The position numbers and the translations under genes are program-made. DNA of 43,776 bases from an uncultured Acetatifactor sp. (GTDB lineage Bacteria; Bacillota; Clostridia; Lachnospirales; Lachnospiraceae). The DNA lies in assembly GCA_947589075.1 (NCBI GenBank), contig CANQBS010000014.1, positions 1 through 43,776 of the forward strand. Direction: 5' to 3'. The notes beneath the pieces are model-generated. The model was not told the DNA's origin, made no database searches, and saw only the letters and a program-made list of their open reading frames with translations. Below, one piece after another: positions 1 through 8,292 of the stretch. Within the stretch, counting starts at the first letter, position 1, and each line of letters starts with the position of its first letter.

Positions 1-740
1 TGGAGAAAAACTTAAGCTCCCTGGAGGCAGAACTGCAAAGGCTGGAGGAGGAAAAGCTTGACCTGGAAAGACCTTATTCCTACGGTCTGATCCTGTTGTT
101 TTTCGCTTTCTTCCTCACGATCAGGGGAATTTATAACGCCTTCATCGGACGGACCGGGGCGCAGCAGGCAGACATCAAACGCCTGGCACAGGCAGGACTG
201 CTGGCGGCTCTGTGCTACATCGGCTTTACCTTCTTTAAAATAGACATTCCCGTCGGAACAGAAAAAACCGCCTTCCACCTGGGCAATGTCTTCTGTGTGC
301 TGGCTGCCCTGCTTTTAGGAGGTTACTGGGGAGGACTGTCCGGAGCCGTCGGCATGACCATCGCCGACCTGACCACTGCATATGTGACCAGCGCCCCCAA
401 AACCTTCCTGCTAAAGCTTCTGATCGGGCTGATCGTAGGCCTGGTGGCCCACAGGATCTGCAGGCTAAGTCAGAATCATTCCGTAAAATACGTGACCATT
501 TCCACCATTCTGGCCAGCGCGGCGGGAATGGGATTCAATATCATAGCGGATCCTGTGGTAGGGTACTTTTACAAAACCTACCTTCTGGGGGTTCCCCAGG
601 ATCTTGCGGCGTCCCTGGCAAAGCTCAGCGCACTGACTACCGCTGTCAACGCGGTGGTGGCGGTGGTCTGCTCCGCCATATTCTATCTGGCGCTGAGGCC
701 TGCCCTGAAGAAATCAGGTCTGTTTATTGACGAGGTTTAA
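1..740 (+). CDS. ECF transporter S component (HmpT/pfam07155-like), 5' end outside window
   Basis: Substrate-binding membrane subunit of an energy-coupling-factor vitamin importer, which would work with a shared EcfA/EcfA'/EcfT module not present here. The reading frame is open from base 3 with no stop, so the N-terminus lies upstream. The visible protein begins with a charged, Leu/Glu-rich stretch (LSSLEAELQRLEEEK) predicted as coiled coil, then a hydrophobic segment, then the S-component core: a FHLGN motif, a Gly-rich GGYWGGLSGAVGMTIAD stretch and YVTSAPKTFLLK, followed by more membrane helices. These are typical of the family that includes hydroxymethylpyrimidine/thiamine-precursor transporters. 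The substrate cannot be told from sequence. The extra N-terminal part is unusual for S components of about 170-190 residues. A TTG at 96 would be a poor start inside the first helix. The gene is convergent with the GH13 gene, with only 7 bases between stops. Confidence 0.75.
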   Translation, partial: EKNLSSLEAELQRLEEEKLDLERPYSYGLILLFFAFFLTIRGIYNAFIGRTGAQQADIKRLAQAGLLAALCYIGFTFFKIDIPVGTEKTAFHLGNVFCVLAALLLGGYWGGLSGAVGMTIADLTTAYVTSAPKTFLLKLLIGLIVGLVAHRICRLSQNHSVKYVTISTILASAAGMGFNIIADPVVGYFYKTYLLGVPQDLAASLAKLSALTTAVNAVVAVVCSAIFYLALRPALKKSGLFIDEV

Positions 741-747
741 AAAACAT

Positions 748-2061
748 CTATCTTTCTGTTTTCCAGAAAAACGCGCAGTAGGGGGGCAGTTCGCTTCCCC
801 CTCCAAAGTCATGAGGAGCGCCGCTTATCAGGTCAACCGCCCTGCCGCAGCCCGCATCGAAATGGGCAAAAAAGGGCGTGTTATCCGCGTTCACGGCCAC
901 CAGCACCCGCTCTTCCTCTATGCGGCGTTCGAAAATGCACTGTCTGTTGGTTAAGAGCAGAGAACGGAAGGTGCCGTAATGAAGAGCCTTGGATTCCTTC
1001 TTTGCCCTGACGAGCTTTGCGATCCAGCCGCAAAGCTCATTCCACTGAGGTTCTTCAAAGCAGGGGCGCAGCGCCGGATCTCCCTCCGACTTCTTTCCCC
1101 GGGCGCCCCATTCGCTGCCATAATAAATGCAGGGAATCCCGGGCATTCCAAAGGCCAGGGCGTAGATCAGGGGCAGGTGCCCGGGATCGTTTAAAATGCT
1201 GGCCACCCTGGTCACATCATGGTTATCCACAAAGGTCAGAAGATGTTTTCCCTTATAGAGGGTCCAGTTCTCCGGTCCGAACTGACGCAGCAGGGAATGC
1301 ACGATCTCAAACAGGTTCATGCTGTTGAAGCTGCTGTAAAGCCCCTTATAACACTCATAATTCGTTGCGGAATGGAGCATTTCATCATTCATCAGCCGCC
1401 TGTAATCCCCATGCAGCATCTCTCCCAACAGGAAGAAATCCTCCTTCAGCCCGTCACAATAGCTCCTCAGCCTTCTTAAGAAACTCTCCTCCAGGCTGTA
1501 TGCCACATCCAGGCGCAGACCGTCAATGCCGAATTCCTCCACCCAGAAACGGACGCTTTCCAGCAGGTACCGCACCACCTCTTCATTCTTAAGGTTTAAC
1601 TTCACCAGGTCATAATGACCTTCCCAGCCCTCATACCATAATCCGTCATTGTAGGGGGAATTTCCTCCCAGATCAATGCGGTAGAACCAGTCCAGGTATC
1701 CGGACCGCTCCCTGTTATATAATACGTCCTGAAAAGGGCCGAACCCCCGCCCCACATGGTTAAAGACCCCGTCCAGCACCACCCGGATACCATTCTCGTG
1801 AAGGCTTTGACAGACCTGCTTAAAGTCCTCATTGGTTCCCAGCCTCACGTCGATCTTCCTGTAATCCCTGGTGTTATAGCCATGGGTATCCGATTCAAAC
1901 ACCGGGGAAAAATATACCGCATTGATCCCCAGCCTCTTCATATGGGGGATCCAGTCCTTTACCTTCAGGATCCGGTGCTCCAGCCTGCCGTCGTTGGCAT
2001 AAGGCGCCCCGCAGAAACCTAAGGGGTAAATCTGATAAAACACACTTTCATAAGCCCACAT
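748..2061 (-). CDS. GH13 family alpha-glucan hydrolase (alpha-amylase/maltodextrin-type)
   Basis: Hydrolyses alpha-1,4 linkages in starch-derived oligosaccharides, probably in the cytoplasm because there is no signal peptide. All four GH13 conserved regions are visible in the 437 residues: DGVFNHVG (about 97-104), GLRLDVAYS with nucleophile D185, LLGEMLHG with acid/base E214, and FVDNHDVTR with D282. The barrel starts almost at residue 1 (VFYQIYPLGFCGAP), so the N-terminal starch-binding domain of cyclomaltodextrinases is missing; a short beta-sandwich tail follows the barrel. A GAGAGG ribosome binding site lies 7 bases before the ATG. The gene stands alone, downstream of the helicase terminator. 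It could supply maltodextrin-derived glucose, but product specificity (maltose-forming, neopullulanase, trehalose-type) cannot be assigned. Confidence 0.85.
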   Translation of the reverse strand: MWAYESVFYQIYPLGFCGAPYANDGRLEHRILKVKDWIPHMKRLGINAVYFSPVFESDTHGYNTRDYRKIDVRLGTNEDFKQVCQSLHENGIRVVLDGVFNHVGRGFGPFQDVLYNRERSGYLDWFYRIDLGGNSPYNDGLWYEGWEGHYDLVKLNLKNEEVVRYLLESVRFWVEEFGIDGLRLDVAYSLEESFLRRLRSYCDGLKEDFFLLGEMLHGDYRRLMNDEMLHSATNYECYKGLYSSFNSMNLFEIVHSLLRQFGPENWTLYKGKHLLTFVDNHDVTRVASILNDPGHLPLIYALAFGMPGIPCIYYGSEWGARGKKSEGDPALRPCFEEPQWNELCGWIAKLVRAKKESKALHYGTFRSLLLTNRQCIFERRIEEERVLVAVNADNTPFFAHFDAGCGRAVDLISGAPHDFGGGSELPPYCAFFWKTER

Positions 2062-2127
2062 CGTCTTTCCTCTCCCTTTGCCTTATCGTCTTATTTCGGT
2101 CATTGTAAAACAACTGTGCTGAAAACG

Positions 2128-2151
2128 GGCAGCTGCAGTTTTGCAGCTGCC
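2128..2151 (-). terminator. Intrinsic terminator after the helicase gene
   Basis: Perfect 10-bp inverted repeat GGCAGCTGCA / TGCAGCTGCC with a 4-base loop, followed on the minus strand by CGTTTTC. It begins 29 bases after the helicase stop and separates that gene from the GH13 gene. Confidence 0.7.
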
Positions 2152-2179
2152 TGTGCAGTCTTTTCAGGTAATTGCGAAA

Positions 2180-4567
2180 CTACAGCCAGGAATCCCAGAA
2201 CCGCTCCACCCGCTTTGCCACGGTGTCCACAGTTACAGCCTGAAAGGACTCCCATTCCCTGGGAAACAATTTCTGATAGGAAAACTGCAGGAAACGCTCG
2301 TCCAGAAGGGCGATGATGCCCACGTCCTCCGCGGTCCTGATCACCCGTCCCGCTGCCTGGAGCACCTTATTCATGCCGGGATAACGGTAAGCATAGTCAA
2401 AGCCGTTTTCTCCGCTCTCGTTAAAGTGCATTTTCAGCAGCTCCCTTTCACTGCACACCTGGGGGATCCCCGTCCCCACCACGATGACACCGATGAGCCT
2501 GTCATTTTTCAGGTCGATCCCTTCGCTGAAGATTCCGCCCAGCACACAAAAACCTATCAGGATATGTTCCTCTTCATTGATCTGAAAACGTTCCAGGAAT
2601 TCCTCCCGTTCCTGTTCTCTCATGGAATCCGTCTGTAAAAGACATTCCTTTCCTTCCGCCGCAAAATGCTCCTGATAGATCTCATAAACATTCTGCATAA
2701 AGGAATAGGACGGGAAAAATACCATGTAATTCCCATGGCGGTTTTTCACGATCTCGTCAATATACCGGGCGATCTTGAAGAATTCCTCCTCCGACCGCCT
2801 CGTATATCTGCTGGTCACGTCCCCGGCGATGAGGATCGCCCGTTTTTCGGGAGAGAAAACAGACCTGGCGTAGACCTCATAATCCTCCTTTTCTCCGCCC
2901 AGAAGCCCCTTATAATACTGGATGGGAAGAAAGGTGGCGGAAAACAGGACCGCACTCCTTCCTCTCTGCAGGCATTCCCGGAGATTGACCGAAGGATTGA
3001 CGCAGAAGAGCCGGACCAGAAAGCTTCCATCCTCGTTTAACTGAGTATATTTTACATAGTTCTCATCTACCCGCTCGTAAATATCCAGAAAGTGACTGAC
3101 CTTAAAATAAAAGTCCAGAAGCTGTTCCCTGACCGGAAGGCTTTCCTCCTCCTGCTCATCCAGATAATCATCCATTGCGGAATGGAGCCAGAGCAGGGAC
3201 TGTACCAGAGGATCGATCTCAGAAACCACCTGATAATCCTCACAGCTGCGCTTTAGAGCCAACATCTCCTTGTTGCACCGCTCCAGCTGCTTGCGGATCC
3301 TCTCGGCGTGTCCCTTCCGGACCAGAGCGCTTTTTCCCGAAAGCCTGCCGAGCTCCCGCTTAAGCTCCAGGAATTCCTCCTTGATCAGAGAAGCGCTGTA
3401 CATTTCCCTCCCCCGCTCCAGAAGATTATGGGCTTCATCGATGAGGAAAATATAATTGCCATCCGAACCATCCCCAAAAAACCGCCTGAGATACACATGG
3501 GGATCAAAAAGGTAATTATAATCGCAGATCACCCCGTCCGCAAACAGGCTCATATCCAGGCACAGTTCAAAGGGACAGACCCTGTGTTTTCCGGCGTACT
3601 CCTCCACCTTTTCCCGGGAAAAGCTTTCCTCATGGATCAGGAAATCGTACATGGCGTCGTTGATCCGGTCATAATGCCCCTTTGCATAGGGACAATGTTC
3701 GGGATTGCATTCCACCTCTTCCATAAAGCAGATCTTTTCCTTGGCCGTCAGCACCACGCTTTTAAAATGCAGTCCCCTCCCCCGCAAAAGCCCGAAAGTA
3801 TCCTCCGCCACAGTCCGGGTAATGGTCTTGGCGGTCAGATAAAAAATCTTGTCGCCCATTCCCTTTTCCATGGCCTTCACCGCCGGGAAAACCGTGGAAA
3901 TCGTTTTTCCTACGCCGGTAGGAGCCTCCAAGAACAGCCTTCTTCTGTGGTAAATGGTCTGATAAACATATTTGACCAGCTCTCTCTGCCCCTCCCTGTA
4001 AGGGAAAGGAAATTCCGTCTGACGGATGGATTCTGCCCTGATCTGTTTCCATTCCCAATCATAATCCGCCCACCTTCGGTATTCCTCCACCAGCCAGCCG
4101 AACCACTCCGTCAGCGCTTTCATGCTTTGCTCTTCATAAAAATAACGGATATCCTCCGATTCCAGATTGCAGTAGGTCATCCGCACCTTCAGCCTCTCCA
4201 GATTCTGCCGGATTCCGTACATATAGGCATAACATCTTGCCTGAGCCAGATGCACCGGCGCCGGCTCCTTCATTCTGGCCACATCCCCGTAGGTGCCCTT
4301 GATCTCGTCTATCACAACCGTCCCGTCATCTGTATAGATTCCGTCCGCACGGCCCTCCACCACCAGATCATAGTTCTTTGTGTGCTCCACATACCGGAGG
4401 GTTACCTCCGCCCGGTAATCCCCGCCCATTCTTTTCTGGATCATGCGGTGGATCCGGCTTCCCTCCTGCATGGCATCCTCGGATACCCCCAGGCGTCTGT
4501 CGTCTATATCCCCCTGGCGAAGCAAAAATTCCACCAGGCTTCGAACCGATATCCGAATCTCCTCCAT
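2180..4567 (-). CDS. ATP-dependent DNA helicase (DinG/XPD-type) with N-terminal PD-(D/E)XK nuclease domain
   Basis: Predicted 5'-3' superfamily 2 helicase for DNA repair or nucleic-acid remodelling, 795 residues. The first ~190 residues carry RecB/Cas4-like nuclease signatures: EGSRIHR, an acidic/GRADG stretch, VIDEIKG and a downstream Q..Y (LAQARCYAYM). The helicase core follows: Walker A APTGVGKT (about 215), four cysteines in the iron-sulfur position (KICF, CNPEHC, CPFELC, about 280-335), DEAH box IDEAHN (about 376), and motif VI QAAGRVIRT (about 740). The start at 4567 (MEEIRIS) is preferred over upstream ATGs because AGGAAGG lies about 11 bases upstream. A TGATCTG-T-CAGATCA palindrome overlaps the candidate -35. 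The family is found in Clostridia; the exact repair role is not established here. Confidence 0.85.
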   Translation of the reverse strand: MEEIRISVRSLVEFLLRQGDIDDRRLGVSEDAMQEGSRIHRMIQKRMGGDYRAEVTLRYVEHTKNYDLVVEGRADGIYTDDGTVVIDEIKGTYGDVARMKEPAPVHLAQARCYAYMYGIRQNLERLKVRMTYCNLESEDIRYFYEEQSMKALTEWFGWLVEEYRRWADYDWEWKQIRAESIRQTEFPFPYREGQRELVKYVYQTIYHRRRLFLEAPTGVGKTISTVFPAVKAMEKGMGDKIFYLTAKTITRTVAEDTFGLLRGRGLHFKSVVLTAKEKICFMEEVECNPEHCPYAKGHYDRINDAMYDFLIHEESFSREKVEEYAGKHRVCPFELCLDMSLFADGVICDYNYLFDPHVYLRRFFGDGSDGNYIFLIDEAHNLLERGREMYSASLIKEEFLELKRELGRLSGKSALVRKGHAERIRKQLERCNKEMLALKRSCEDYQVVSEIDPLVQSLLWLHSAMDDYLDEQEEESLPVREQLLDFYFKVSHFLDIYERVDENYVKYTQLNEDGSFLVRLFCVNPSVNLRECLQRGRSAVLFSATFLPIQYYKGLLGGEKEDYEVYARSVFSPEKRAILIAGDVTSRYTRRSEEEFFKIARYIDEIVKNRHGNYMVFFPSYSFMQNVYEIYQEHFAAEGKECLLQTDSMREQEREEFLERFQINEEEHILIGFCVLGGIFSEGIDLKNDRLIGVIVVGTGIPQVCSERELLKMHFNESGENGFDYAYRYPGMNKVLQAAGRVIRTAEDVGIIALLDERFLQFSYQKLFPREWESFQAVTVDTVAKRVERFWDSWL

Positions 4568-4650
4568 GCTTCCGCAACCCTTCCTTTCCATCCTTCTTAT
4601 GCGCCCCTGAAAAACCAAAATACTCCCCGCATAAGATAGCAATCCTACCT

Positions 4651-4679
4651 TATACAGGGAGCCTGATCTGTCAGATCAA
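4651..4679 (-). promoter_or_regulatory. Candidate helicase promoter overlapping a 15-bp palindrome
   Basis: On the minus strand TTGATC (4674-4679) and TGTATA (4651-4656) are 17 bases apart. The -35 lies within the palindrome TGATCTG-T-CAGATCA (4664-4678), which would suit a dimeric repressor. The -10 match is weak (TATAAG at 4649-4654 is an alternative). It does not match the Gram-positive LexA box. Confidence 0.35.
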
Positions 4680-4683
4680 AATA

Positions 4684-4760
4684 AGTCCGGCAAAGCCGCC
4701 AGTCCAGCTAAAGCCAATCCAACTGAAACCAGTCCGGCTAAAATCAATCCGGCTAAAGCT
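4684..4760. repeat. 15-bp tandem repeat, about 4.5 degenerate copies
   Basis: Units ending at a fixed 15-base spacing: AGTCCAGCTAAAGCC, AATCCAACTGAAACC, AGTCCGGCTAAAATC and AATCCGGCTAAAGCT (4701-4760), preceded by a diverged copy from 4684. The array lies between the HPr-like gene and the helicase. No protein is believable here on either strand. Confidence 0.85.
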
Positions 4761-4785
4761 GCCCGGACACAGAAAACCGCGGTCC

Positions 4786-5010
4786 TCAGCTGGCAATCGC
4801 ATACTGCTTTAAAAGCTCCTCCAGTTCCGCATTATAGCCCTGATAGGACACCGTCAGCGGCCTGGAAAAATCCAATCCATACACTCCAAGAAACGACTTG
4901 GCGTCCACAATATATCTGTTATAAAAAATATCAATGTCAAAATCACATCGGGAAGTTACATTTACAAATTTCTGGACCTTATCCGGTGTCAGCCTGATCG
5001 TCCGCTGCAT
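4786..5010 (-). CDS. HPr-family protein lacking the active-site histidine (Crh-like)
   Basis: A 74-residue protein with the second half of the HPr fold: FDIDIFYNRYIVDAKSFLGV matches the HPr strand plus the regulatory-serine loop (NAKSIMGV in HPr), and a C-terminal helix follows (ELEELLKQYA). The N-terminal HARPA-type motif with the phosphorylated histidine is absent; the sequence there reads RLTPDKVQKFV. By analogy with Crh it cannot relay PEP-derived phosphate but could take part in serine-phosphorylation signalling to carbon catabolite control. That role is inference. The ATG at 5010 has AAAGGAA 8 bases upstream; two earlier in-frame ATGs lack spacing. It has its own promoter and is probably monocistronic. 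Confidence 0.7.
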   Translation of the reverse strand: MQRTIRLTPDKVQKFVNVTSRCDFDIDIFYNRYIVDAKSFLGVYGLDFSRPLTVSYQGYNAELEELLKQYAIAS

Positions 5011-5090
5011 AAAAACCATTCCTTTCATACGTTTTTCTAAAGTATCGCCCAAAATCCGTCTTTTAAACGTTAAATTTCAGGTTAGTTAGA

Positions 5091-5118
5091 ATTATACACG
5101 ATCCGGAATATTTGTAAA
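5091..5118 (-). promoter_or_regulatory. Sigma-A promoter of the HPr-like gene
   Basis: Minus strand TTTACA (5113-5118), 16-base spacer, TATAAT (5091-5096). Transcription would start about 75 bases before the ATG at 5010. Confidence 0.75.
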
Positions 5119-5180
5119 TATTTCTTTTCTACAAAAATTGACAGATTTTTTACCCGTTTTTGCTCCATTTTCACATTTTG

Positions 5181-5251
5181 CTTTTCCGGCCGATGTCCTT
5201 CCAGCCCGCGCCTTTCCAGCCTGCATCCTTCCAGCCTGAGTCCTTCCGGCC
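5181..5251. repeat. 15-bp tandem repeat, 4 full copies plus a partial
   Basis: Copies at 5192-5206, 5207-5221, 5222-5236 and 5237-5251, each ending TTCCAGCC or TTCCGGCC, plus a partial copy at 5181-5191. It starts 23 bases after the stop of the ABC permease. It has the same period as, and slight similarity to, the array 430 bases away at 4684-4760. The minus-strand reading frame across it (GRTQAGRMQAGKARAG) is just the repeat translated. Confidence 0.85.
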
Positions 5252-5273
5252 CTGCCCATCAAACCGATATCCC

Positions 5274-7340
5274 TCAAAGTCTTCTTCCCCTGACGGGTCC
5301 GGCTTCCTTCCCTCCGCTGACGATCTGAAAATATGATCTGGAGGTCAGCCAGTACACCGTCACGTAGAACAGCCCGAACACAAGGAAGCATCCCAGGGTG
5401 ACCAGGATCTCCAGCCAGGGATGATCCAGGGCAAAAAGCTTCAGCAACCTGCTGATGATCAGAGAGGCAAAGGACAGATGCAGCCCTGCCGTAACAAGGG
5501 GCAGGAAAAAGACCGTCAGGATCTGGGAATTGATGCTCTTTCGGATCTCTCTTTTCGTCATCCCAATGCTCTGCATGATCTCAAATCTTCTCTGATCCTC
5601 ATAACCCTCCGAAATCTGCTTATAATAAATGATCAGCACCGCTGCAAAGAGGAACACAATCCCTAAAAGCACTCCCAGGAAAAACAGGCCGCCGTACAGG
5701 GAATAAAAGCTTTCTCTTTCCCAGGCTGCGCTTTCGCACTGGGTCAGACGGACCCTGCCTTCTTCAGCCAGACTCCTCACCCGTTCCCTGATCTGCAGAT
5801 AAATTTCCACCTGGGTATCCTGATCCGCATCCAGGTCAAAGCCGTAATTCCAGAAATAGGTTGCAAGGGACGCTCCGTTTTCCAGGGTTTTCCCGGAAAG
5901 AACCTTCATGCCGCTCTCAAAATCCGGCAGGACAATGTAAAGGGTCGGAAGGATCTGCATGGCGTCCACCCCGTTTCCCACAAACCGGTCCAGAACCTTC
6001 GCCACCTGAAATTCTCCCAGTTCCGGCAGCCTGATAAAATTCCAGGGATACCCTCTTTTCGTGGCGTAAAGCAATACTTCCCCCTCCTTCAGGTTTTCCT
6101 GGGCATTGCACAGGGCGTTGTAATCCTCCAGAGACACTAGAAATACCTGCCAGACCTCCGCGAAGTCCAGGAAAGAGGTCTCGCCTGATTCCGCAGGGTT
6201 CTCCGTCATAAGTTCGCCCTCGTTCAAAAAGCAGCCGTTCATATCCCCCAGGGTATAATTCTGGATATCCCTCTTTTCCTGGGAATGCTCTGCAAGGACT
6301 TCATCCACCGCCCGATAAAGAGGATCCAGCTGCTCTTTTTCAAAGGGCTCCAGATCCTGGGCCTGGAACACAAGATTCCTGGGGTACCGATTGCGCAGAG
6401 TATCCTCTGCGCCGATGTAAAGGCTCATGGTAGCGGACAGCATCACCAGCACCATGGTACAGAGGATACAGATGGAAGCCAGGCCGGCGCCGTTGCGCTT
6501 CATCCTGTAAACCATAGAGGATACGGACACAAAATGATCGGTCCTGTAATAATAACGCTTCCGTTTCTGTAAAAATCTGCACAACGCCACCGAACCCGAC
6601 ATAAATAACAGGTAAGTGGCAAGAATCACCAGCACCACCGCCGCGAAAAATACCGGGATGGCCTCTAAAGGATTCTGGCTCACAGCCGCAAGATAATAAG
6701 CGCAGATCAGCATAATGGCTCCTGCCAGGGCATAGAGATAATTTGCCCGGGGCGGTTTCTCCCCCACGCTTTCACTGCCCAGAAGCTCCACCGGCCTGGA
6801 AACCCGGATCTTCCACAAAGAACGGAGGGCGATCAGGAAAAAGATCCCTGCGAACACCTTCACAGTAAGGAACAGGGAAGATAGGCTGATCCTCAGGGTA
6901 AAGGTAACGTCCCCAAACAGAAGATTGATCATAAAAAGCTCCGCGATCTTGGAAAAAAGAACGCCTGCCCCCAGACCGCATAACAGGGAAAGGACTGCCA
7001 GGATCAGGGTTTCCCAAAGCACAAGCCGTGCCAGGTTCCCCTTTCCCATGCCCAGGATATTATAGAGACCGAATTCCTTCTGCCTTCTACGGATCAGAAA
7101 GGAATTGGTATAAAAAAGGAAGATTCCGGAAAAAATCCCCAGTACCTGTACCCCCAGGCCGAGGATCTCCTGCATGATATTTCCTCCCTTTACCTGGGCA
7201 AGGGCTTCTCCCTCTGCCAGAAAGACCATGATATAAAACATCATGACCATACCGCAGCAGGTCAGAAAATAGGGCAGGTATAATTTCCCGTTCTTCCGGA
7301 TACCGCTCCAGGCAAGCCTTGGATAAAAAAAGAACTTCAT
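5274..7340 (-). CDS. BceB-type ABC transporter permease (FtsX-like), peptide sensing/resistance
   Basis: Membrane subunit of a Bce-type transporter that removes or shields lipid-II-targeting antimicrobial peptides and also acts as sensor for the partner kinase. The 688 residues show the family plan: one N-terminal helix, an FtsX-like block of three helices (about 60-190), further helices, then a large extracytoplasmic domain (roughly residues 310-540, soluble and acidic) and a final FtsX block of three helices. Ten membrane segments can be drawn. The ATG overlaps the ATPase stop (ATGA), so the pair is translationally coupled. The specific peptide ligand cannot be predicted. The 3' end is followed by a 15-bp tandem array and not by a clear terminator. 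Confidence 0.88.
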   Translation of the reverse strand: MKFFFYPRLAWSGIRKNGKLYLPYFLTCCGMVMMFYIMVFLAEGEALAQVKGGNIMQEILGLGVQVLGIFSGIFLFYTNSFLIRRRQKEFGLYNILGMGKGNLARLVLWETLILAVLSLLCGLGAGVLFSKIAELFMINLLFGDVTFTLRISLSSLFLTVKVFAGIFFLIALRSLWKIRVSRPVELLGSESVGEKPPRANYLYALAGAIMLICAYYLAAVSQNPLEAIPVFFAAVVLVILATYLLFMSGSVALCRFLQKRKRYYYRTDHFVSVSSMVYRMKRNGAGLASICILCTMVLVMLSATMSLYIGAEDTLRNRYPRNLVFQAQDLEPFEKEQLDPLYRAVDEVLAEHSQEKRDIQNYTLGDMNGCFLNEGELMTENPAESGETSFLDFAEVWQVFLVSLEDYNALCNAQENLKEGEVLLYATKRGYPWNFIRLPELGEFQVAKVLDRFVGNGVDAMQILPTLYIVLPDFESGMKVLSGKTLENGASLATYFWNYGFDLDADQDTQVEIYLQIRERVRSLAEEGRVRLTQCESAAWERESFYSLYGGLFFLGVLLGIVFLFAAVLIIYYKQISEGYEDQRRFEIMQSIGMTKREIRKSINSQILTVFFLPLVTAGLHLSFASLIISRLLKLFALDHPWLEILVTLGCFLVFGLFYVTVYWLTSRSYFQIVSGGKEAGPVRGRRL

Positions 7341-8122
7341 TGAGCCTCACCGCCCATTCTGCCGTTTTCCCCTCCTGTGGCCAGGATGGTAAGGGTATCG
7401 GAAATCTTGGCGTACAGCTCCTCGTTGCTGCCGCTGCCCCTGTAGATCTGGTGGAAAACCTCCCCGTCCCGGATAAACAGCACCCTTCCGGCATGGCTGG
7501 CAGCTTTTATGGAATGGGTCACCATCAGGATCGTCTGACCGCCCCTGTTGATCTCCCCGAAAAGCTGCAAAAGCTCGTCCGTGGCCCTGGAGTCTAGGGC
7601 TCCCGTAGGCTCGTCCGCCAGGATCAGTTTCGGCCGGGTGATCAGAGCCCTGGCAACAGCCGCCCTCTGCTTCTGACCTCCTGAGACCTCATAGGGATAC
7701 TTTTTCAAAATATCCGAAATATTCAGTTTCTCGGCTATGGGAACCAGGCGCTCATGCATCTCCTCATAGCGCTTTCCCGCCAGCACCAGGGGCAAGTAAA
7801 TGTTGTCCTCCAGGCTGAAGGTATCTAACAGATTGAAATCCTGGAAGACAAAGCCCAGGTTATCCCTGCGGAAGGCAGATACTGCGGATTCCCTGATCTG
7901 AAACAGATCCCAGGTATCCAGCCTGACGCTTCCCCCGGTGGGTCGGTCCAGGGCCGCCAGGATATTCAACAGGGTGGTCTTGCCCGAACCGGATTCCCCC
8001 ATAATGGCCACATACTCCCCTTTTTCTACGGTAAAATTCACGTTTTTCAGCGCCTCCACCCGACTGCCCCCAAAACGGGTGGTGTAGGTCTTCTTAAGAC
8101 CAGCAACTTCCAATAAACTCAT
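7337..8122 (-). CDS. BceA-type ABC transporter ATP-binding protein
   Basis: ATPase of the MacB/LolD/BceA class that powers the downstream permease. Visible motifs: Walker A GESGSGKTT, Q-loop (FVFQDFNLLDTFS), ABC signature VSGGQKQR, Walker B LILADEPTGALD and H-loop MVTHS. The start at 8122 (MSLLEVAGLKK) is chosen because GGAAG precedes it by 5 bases and family members begin at this point; upstream in-frame ATGs have no spaced ribosome binding site. The gene is separated from the kinase gene by 170 bases that contain a candidate regulated promoter, as in other Bce modules where the transporter genes are induced by their regulator. Confidence 0.92.
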   Translation of the reverse strand: MSLLEVAGLKKTYTTRFGGSRVEALKNVNFTVEKGEYVAIMGESGSGKTTLLNILAALDRPTGGSVRLDTWDLFQIRESAVSAFRRDNLGFVFQDFNLLDTFSLEDNIYLPLVLAGKRYEEMHERLVPIAEKLNISDILKKYPYEVSGGQKQRAAVARALITRPKLILADEPTGALDSRATDELLQLFGEINRGGQTILMVTHSIKAASHAGRVLFIRDGEVFHQIYRGSGSNEELYAKISDTLTILATGGENGRMGGEAQ

Positions 8123-8204
8123 GTTCTCTTCCATCCTTTCTGCGGCGGCGCCTCCTTTCCATGGCTCCTGCAAAGGTCCTCTTTGCCTGCCGCCCGATGG
8201 TGTT

Positions 8205-8270
8205 ATTCTATCAAAAAAGGGAAATGGAACGCCATGGAATCGCCTTACATTTCCCCTGTCTTTTCTTACA
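8205..8270 (-). promoter_or_regulatory. Candidate response-regulator-dependent promoter of the bceAB-type operon
   Basis: On the minus strand two direct TGTAAG repeats (8265-8270 and 8244-8249) lie exactly 21 bases, two helical turns, apart. They are followed by a -10 TAGAAT (8205-8210) whose -35 position (8228-8233) is poor. Direct repeats just upstream of a weak -35 are the usual layout for activation by OmpR-family regulators. The assignment to the regulator at 9416-10090 is inference from position. Confidence 0.55.
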
Positions 8271-8292
8271 TTTTTGTTAGAAAACGTCCCTT

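Noticed and set aside
3308..4639. Long plus-strand reading frame (443 codons) opposite the helicase
   Set aside because: It is antisense to conserved helicase motifs, has no ribosome binding site and shows no recognisable domain; it is a by-product of codon bias on the other strand.
5092..5391. Minus-strand frame with repeated AGR/QAGK units
   Set aside because: It is the translation of the 15-bp tandem array and overlaps the end of the permease gene out of frame; no start signal.
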